Shown here: piece after piece, positions 19,279-21,202 of the stretch
Position numbering within the stretch: the first letter of the stretch is position 1
Layout: every line of letters starts with the position of its first letter
Origin: Terfezia claveryi
Lineage: Eukaryota > Ascomycota > Pezizomycetes > Pezizales > Pezizaceae
Assembly: GCA_015179025.1 (NCBI GenBank)
Contig: WHUX01000520.1
Location: 1 to 21,202, forward strand
DNA length: 21,202 nt
Direction: 5' to 3'
Made by a program: the position numbers and the translations under genes
The notes under the pieces: generated by a model
What the model saw: only the letters and a program-made list of their open reading frames with translations
Told to the model about the DNA's origin: nothing
The model's database searches: none

Positions 19279-20500
19279 CTATGTTGGATTTTCTAGACTA
19301 ACTGGGATATAATTATGTTAGGAGTAGCTCTTTCCTAACCTGCTATCAAGTTCCAGACCTGGAGGAACTCCCCTTTACCCTTAGGTTCGAATGAGTTGAA
19401 CTCCTATTGTCGAGAAATTATTGACATTTTCAAGGCTATGGATACTATTGGGGCTGAACTAGGTAACAGCTTGGCTATGCCTGAATGAAAGCTGAGATCC
19501 ACCAACAAAGAGATCATAGTCCTCCAGACCAATCTTGTCTATATAAACCTCACTCTAGCCAATGAACAGACTACAGTCCAAAACCTTAGCTATGTTCTAG
19601 AGAACCTAGCAATACTAATAGCAGCTAGTAGCAATAAGACTGAAAGCATCGAACTCTCTCCAAGTTCAATAGGGACTGTGTTTGCCTATGGGCCTAGAAA
19701 AATACTATTAACCTCAAGCTGAATGGGGATTCTGCTAGGTTCCCATTAGAACAACATTGACTAGCATATGTTTTTGCCTTGCAAAAGGGGAAAGCTTATG
19801 ACTAGATCTAGCTATATATCCTTGAAACTAGGATCAAGCTTAATGACATCTCAGCCCTTTTCATAATCCTAGATATAGTGTTCGGGATCCCTATGCCATT
19901 GGAACTGCTAGTAGGGCCTCCTAAGCCCTCAGGCAGAAAAACACCGATTTGTCCACTTATGTAGTAGAATTTTTGAGACTGGTGGTAGAGGTCTGATGGA
20001 CTAACTAGTCTAAACTGTAATAATTCCAGAAAAGACTAAATAACAAAATTCAGCAGGCTATAGTTAGTCTCCTAGAAGCTAAAACCCTTGATGAACTGAT
20101 TGATCTAGCTTTCTAGTTGCAACAGCAGATGTCCTAGCTCTGTAACTGTTCACGTTCAGGCCAGTACCCCATCTTCTACAACCCCAACCTCAGCAATACT
20201 ATACCACTAAGACAGCTCAAGTGTCTACCCCCGCCAATAAACTAGCACATGTATCATTAGTGGCAGGAGGGCCCACTCCCATGAACCTATTATCAGGAAG
20301 GCCTTGACTAACCCAGGAGGAAAGGACTGCTGCCACACTAATAGATTGTTAATTGCATGTGGAAAGAGGACTACTTTATTAAAGCATAACCCCTTCGAAA
20401 AAACTACTTCCTAAATGCTCATGCCATCTTAAAAGTCAGGATCGAAGAAGTTAGGAAAGAGTCAGGAAAAGGGGAGTCCCTTATCTAGTTACTTACACTA
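19279..20500 (+). pseudogene. gag: gag pseudogene of chromovirus copy 2
   Basis: Plus-strand reading with many stops. A charged helical stretch, NSYCREIIDIFKAMDTIG then KEIIVLQTNLVYINLTLANEQ, corresponds to the coiled-coil-like start of copy 1 gag. FALQKGKAYD matches GLLEGKAMD of copy 1, followed by ISALFIILDIVFG (copy 1: IPALMAILDQAFG). The later Pro-rich linker (INKLAHVSLVAGGPTPMNL) matches copy 1 (VNKPAHPSLVVGGAAPIDL). The zinc knuckle is not readable. Confidence 0.72.
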
Positions 20501-20559
20501 GCGAGGGACCTGCCCTAGGTTATTTGTCTTTATTATCTTTTTTTCTTCGCTCTCTATCT

Positions 20560-21202
20560 ATTAATGAGTCATTGTACCTATCACAATATTCTTCAATGAT
20601 AGAACCCTCAACATATCAGCCCTCATAAACTGTGGAGCTTTAGGAATTGTCTTCATTAACTAGACCTTTGTCAGTAAAAACTCTATACCTATATCTAAGC
20701 TCAAGACCCTCTGCCTTCTCAATATCATAGATGGTCAACCTATCTCCTCTGGAGCTATTACAGAACTTGCATACCTCCCAGTACACTTAGAAACTACAGT
20801 GAAAACCTCCTCATGTTCATCACTAAGCTAAAATACCCTATTGTTCTAGGCATTCTATGGCTCAGAATGCATGATGTCTTCATCAACTTTAGATCATATA
20901 CTCTATAGTTTAATAGTCCCTACTACCAGAAACATTATGGAAGTTCAAGGATTGCTATTACTGGGCTATGTACACTGCTGCTCCCTATAAACTACCTAAC
21001 CCAGGTAGTATATCAGACTGTCTATATCAATGCTGTAACTCCTGCTATCTCTCCTATCCTCCCTACCTTTCTAAAGCCCCTTGATATCAACTTCATTAGA
21101 GCAGGGGCCTTTGCTTACCTCACTAGGTAGTATAAGCTTAAAGTACATTCCCTTTCAATTTGCAAAATTAATCTGGAAATTAATAAGCTATGGTCAAAGA
21201 AA
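20560..21202 (+). pseudogene. pol: pol pseudogene of chromovirus copy 2 (protease and start of RT, partial)
   Basis: A protease block reads ALINCGALGIVFIN (20619-20660); the catalytic Asp codon is AAC (Asn) at 20628-20630. SKLKTLCLLNIIDGQPISSGAI follows, matching copy 1 (SKLKTPCLLDIIDGRPISSGAI). After frame breaks, PLDINFIRAGAFAYLTR-stop and YKLKVHSLSI lead into NLEINK at the window edge. Dead, and truncated by the window. Confidence 0.75.

Larger units (their letters stand above)
18598..21202 (+). mobile_element. Degenerate Ty3/gypsy chromovirus, copy 2 (partial, runs off right edge)
   Basis: Same family as copy 1 but on the plus strand. The 5' LTR is 18598-19278, followed by the same leader (CTATGTTGGATTTTCTAG), a gag remnant, a protease remnant, and at 21078 PLDINFIRAGAFAYLT...YKLK. 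That last block matches PLDINFIGAGAFAHLT...YKLK of copy 1 just upstream of reverse transcriptase. Stops and frame slips are denser than in copy 1, so it is probably older or more heavily mutated. The 3' half and second LTR are outside the window, so its target duplication cannot be checked. Confidence 0.85.

Overview
The window is a gene-poor, transposon-packed stretch of a filamentous fungal genome. Evidence for a fungus: introns of 50-61 nt with GT...(C)TAAC/CTGAC...AG signals, a chromodomain-bearing Ty3/gypsy retroelement (chromovirus), a Plavaka-type DNA transposase, and damage dominated by C-to-T/G-to-A changes like that left by repeat-induced point mutation (RIP). An ascomycete is my best guess; the lineage cannot be fixed from this sequence. 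No conserved host housekeeping gene, tRNA, rRNA or CRISPR was seen.

Layout. The oldest layer is a decayed hAT transposase gene on the minus strand, now in three pieces: 16714-17560 (N-terminal and middle part), 6211-6549 (middle) and 1-128 (further C-terminal, running off the left edge). Two younger elements split it. The first is a chromovirus at 129-6205 (minus strand; LTRs 129-653 and 5707-6205; 5-bp target duplication ATCTT). The second is a DNA element of about 10.2 kb, 6550-16705, flanked by an apparent 8-bp duplication AAATTTGT. To the right lies AT-rich sequence (17561-18597), then a second, plus-strand copy of the same chromovirus family starting at 18598 (LTR 18598-19278, gag and protease remnants) that runs off the right edge.

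The 10.2-kb element is the interesting part. On the minus strand it carries a Plavaka-family transposase (6918-10185). All four introns I inferred still splice in frame, but the gene has five in-frame stops and one frameshift. Diverging from it on the plus strand is a large gene, 11359-13627, whose three exons join through two 50-nt introns into an uninterrupted reading frame of 722 codons. The protein has a basic N-terminus, a proline-rich linker, a Lys/Thr repeat and a very acidic tail. I do not recognise its family. A second plus-strand gene (about 14027-15886) has a well-supported 3' part with two introns that resembles the fungal DUF6532 domain and ends in an acidic tail; its 5' part is unresolved or decayed. 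The space between the two divergent genes (10366-10790) is packed with a 15-bp motif, GTGCCAACCAGACTA, in both orientations. Both ends of the element carry palindromes and short-period tandem repeats (39 bp left, about 30 bp right).

Working picture: a three-gene Plavaka element with a repeat-rich central promoter region and repeat-rich ends landed in an old hAT copy. Its transposase has decayed, while one accessory gene has stayed open. Both chromovirus copies are dead: active-site residues of protease and reverse transcriptase are mutated, and the chromodomain tryptophans have become stops.
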